A stretch of 64,000 bases of DNA from Sipunculus nudus. Taxonomy: Eukaryota; Annelida; Sipuncula; Golfingiida; Sipunculidae. The notes under the pieces are model-generated. The model did no database searches and had not been told where the DNA came from. It was given only the letters and a program-made list of their open reading frames with translations. A program made the position numbers and the translations under genes. The stretch lies in the NCBI GenBank assembly GCA_026874595.1, contig CM049316.1:31419339-31483338 (forward strand). Direction: 5' to 3'. Numbering within the stretch: position 1 is the stretch's first letter; every line of letters begins with the position of its first letter. Of the stretch, positions 62,371-64,000 are shown in pieces.

Positions 62371-62741
62371 ATTAATATCAATCCCTTTGCTTACCATTTG
62401 CTTATGCTGTGCTTATTCTTTGCTTATGGCAAAATCACAACAGAAATGCAGCATTTTCCTAAAAATACACACTGATATGACCCATAGGGAGACAGACGGG
62501 TTCCCTGGCTACACAGCAGTCCCCGTAAAGTCCAAAAATACATTATTTCTTCAGAAAATGGTGCCAAAAAGCAATTATGAAGGCATAATCCCTTTGCTTA
62601 CCCTTTGCTTATGCTTTGCTTATTCTTTGCTTACGGCAAAATCACAACGGAAATGGAGCATTTTCCTAAAAATAAACACTGCTATGACCCATAGGGAGAT
62701 AGACGGGGACTCTGACTGCACAGCATTCCCGGTTAGTGAAC
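62371..62741 (+). repeat. Doubly shortened F/G hybrid plus H
   Basis: It begins with the F join (CAATCCC, ATGCTGTGC) and ends with the G join (CAGTCCCCGTAAAG at about 62,523). The hybrid is about 153 bp, and with H totals 371 bp, equal to two monomers minus both the 212- and 169-bp deletions. The exchange lies between TTATGGC and CACACTGATATG. Confidence 0.87.
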
Positions 62742-64000
62742 ATTAATATCAAAAGTAAGGGCAATATCGTTCAATCAAAACCAGAAATGTATATTTCAGC
62801 TATTTTTATAAAAGTCATTTATTGATTCCTGGGACCTATTTTCTAATTTTTAAAGAATTTACCTACAGTGTTTCACCATTTCTGACGTTATAAGAGCCCC
62901 GCAAAGTCTAAAAATACATTATTGTCTTCAGAAAATGGTGCCAAAAAGCAATTATGAAGGCATAATCCCTTTGCTTAGACTTTGCTTATGCTTTGCTTAT
63001 TCTTTGCTTACGGCAAAATCACAACGGAAATGGAGCATTTTCCTAAAAATACACACTGATATGACCCATAGGGAGACAGACGGGTTCCCTGGCTACACAG
63101 AAGTCCCGGTTAGTGAACATTAATATAAAAAATAAGGGCAATATCGTTCAATCAAAACCGCAAGTGTATATTTCAGCTATTTTTATAAAAGTCATTTATT
63201 GGTTTCTTGGACCCATTTTCCAATTTTAACACAATTTACCTATAGTTTTTTACCATTTCTGACATTATTACACCCCCGCGAAGTCTAAAAATACATTATT
63301 TCTTCAGAAAATGGTGCCAAAAAGCAATTATGAAGGCATAATCCCTTTGCTTACCCTTTGCTTATGCTTTGCTTATTCTTTGCTTACGGCAAAATCACAA
63401 CGGAAATGGAGCATTTTCCTAAAAATAAACACTGATATGACCCATAGGGAGATAGACGGGGACTCTGACTGCACAGCAGTCCCGGTTAGTGAACATTAAT
63501 GTCAAAAGTAAGGGCAATATCGTTCAATCAAAACCAGAAATGTATAATTCTGCTACTTTAAAAAAGTCATTTATTGATTCCTGGGACCTATTTTCTAATT
63601 TTAACACAATTTACCTATAGTTTTTTACCATTTCTGACATTATTACACCCCCGCGAAGTCTAAAAATACATTATTTCTTCAATAAATGGTGCCAAAAAGC
63701 AATTATGAAGGCATAATCCCTTTGCTTACCCTTTGCTTATGCTTTGCTTATTCTTTGCTTACGGCAAAATCACAACGGAAATGGAGCATTTTCCTAAAAA
63801 TAAAAACTGATATGACCCATAGGGAGATAGACGGGTCCCCTGGCTACACAGCAGTCCGGGTTGGTGAACATTAATATCAAAAGTAAGGGCAATATCGTTC
63901 AATCAAAACCAGAAATGTATAATTCTGCTACTTTAAAAAAGTCATTTATTGATTCCTGGAACTTATTTTCTAATTTTAACACAATTTACCTATAGTTTTT
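62742..64000 (+). repeat. L-C2-I and partial J at the window end
   Basis: The L copy (ATG 62,935) is mosaic: AACGGAAATGGAGC followed by TACACACTG, and ACAGAAGTCCC is private. C2 and I follow, I being of the ATAAAAACTG subtype. The window ends within the J leader, so the array continues beyond. Confidence 0.84.

Larger units (their letters stand above)
1..64000. repeat. Satellite DNA array, about 376-bp monomer, filling the window
   Basis: The same sequence returns every 375-377 bp through the window; for example the phase marker ATTAATAT begins at 1, 377, 753, 1129 and 1504. Landmarks of a monomer in order are CAATATCGTTCAATC, a TATAAAAG element, GACCCATTTT, TTTCTGACATTATT, a C-rich ACCCCCG patch, CTTCAGAAAATGG, the 11-bp repeat cluster, GACCCATAGGGAGA and GTGAACATTAA. 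All copies point the same way except at about 15.2-16.5 kb. No non-satellite stretch was found, so no interval over 300 bp lacks repeat. The family itself is not one I recognise. That this is a eukaryotic heterochromatic satellite is inferred from its length, homogeneity and higher-order structure. Confidence 0.98.

Noticed and set aside
1-64000. More than a hundred short open frames of 62-135 codons as genes
   Set aside because: They are copies of one satellite segment; many open only from TTG or GTG, several classes are broken, and variation is mostly amino-acid changing.
1-64000. CRISPR array or bacterial repeat locus
   Set aside because: There are no short direct repeats separated by unique spacers; the entire 376-bp unit repeats, and no cas-like gene is present.
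1-64000. LTR, LINE, SINE or DNA transposon insertion
   Set aside because: No interruption of the monomer period, no target-site duplication around foreign sequence, and no transposase or reverse transcriptase coding was seen.
1-64000. tRNA, rRNA or other structured RNA genes
   Set aside because: No cloverleaf-like segment or rRNA-like sequence was seen in the monomer or at any junction.

Overview
The whole window is one uninterrupted eukaryotic satellite DNA array. I see no unique sequence, no transposon with intact features, no RNA gene and no gene I would call protein-coding. The unit is an AT-rich monomer of about 376 bp, repeated head to tail from the first base to the last, so both array edges lie outside. 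Two shortened monomer forms recur (about 212 bp and 169 bp deleted), giving roughly 190 monomer phases in 64 kb, about 150 of them full length. A satellite this long and this homogeneous points to a eukaryotic chromosome, typically pericentromeric, centromeric or subtelomeric heterochromatin. I cannot name the species. Recurrent CG to TG and CG to CA differences between monomers suggest a lineage that methylates CpG.

The array has a clear hierarchy. (1) Inside each monomer there is a 44-bp cluster of four 11-bp repeats with core CTTTGCTTA. (2) The monomers fall into about a dozen recognisable classes, named A to L here. (3) Classes are strung into modules of 6 to 12 monomers (about 2.0, 2.25, 2.62, 3.0 and 4.13 kb). 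Nearly all modules start with G-H and end with E-F, so E-F-G-H forms a constant core and the middle varies. (4) Three modules (3002+2624+2626 bp) form an 8252-bp super-repeat, present in just over two tandem copies at about 26.2-44.7 kb. (5) Blocks of several kb recur at long range: 1-7.3 kb matches 22.2-29.5 kb, and 23.3-27.4 kb matches 45.0-49.1 kb.

Layout: 1-7.3 kb regular modules; 7.3-13.3 kb a more diverged island, mostly plain full-length monomers without the G/H fusion; 13.3-20.1 kb a rearranged zone with a 1.1-kb inverted segment (15,214-16,309), a 224-bp tandem duplication carrying the inversion junction, and a 1668-bp tandem duplication; 20.1-64 kb long, highly homogenised modules with several hybrid monomers left by unequal exchange.

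Most full-length monomers carry a 62-codon ATG reading frame in a good Kozak context, occupying almost exactly half the monomer, with a TATAAAAG element upstream in many. Whole classes carry stops, frameshifts or a lost start, and nearly all class-defining differences inside the frame change the amino acid. I therefore treat it as satellite sequence that happens to be open, with transcription an untested possibility. The most interesting signal is that independent rearrangement breakpoints (a deletion, an inversion, a duplication and several hybrid monomers) fall in or beside the 11-bp cluster, which suggests a recombination or template-switch hotspot inside each monomer.
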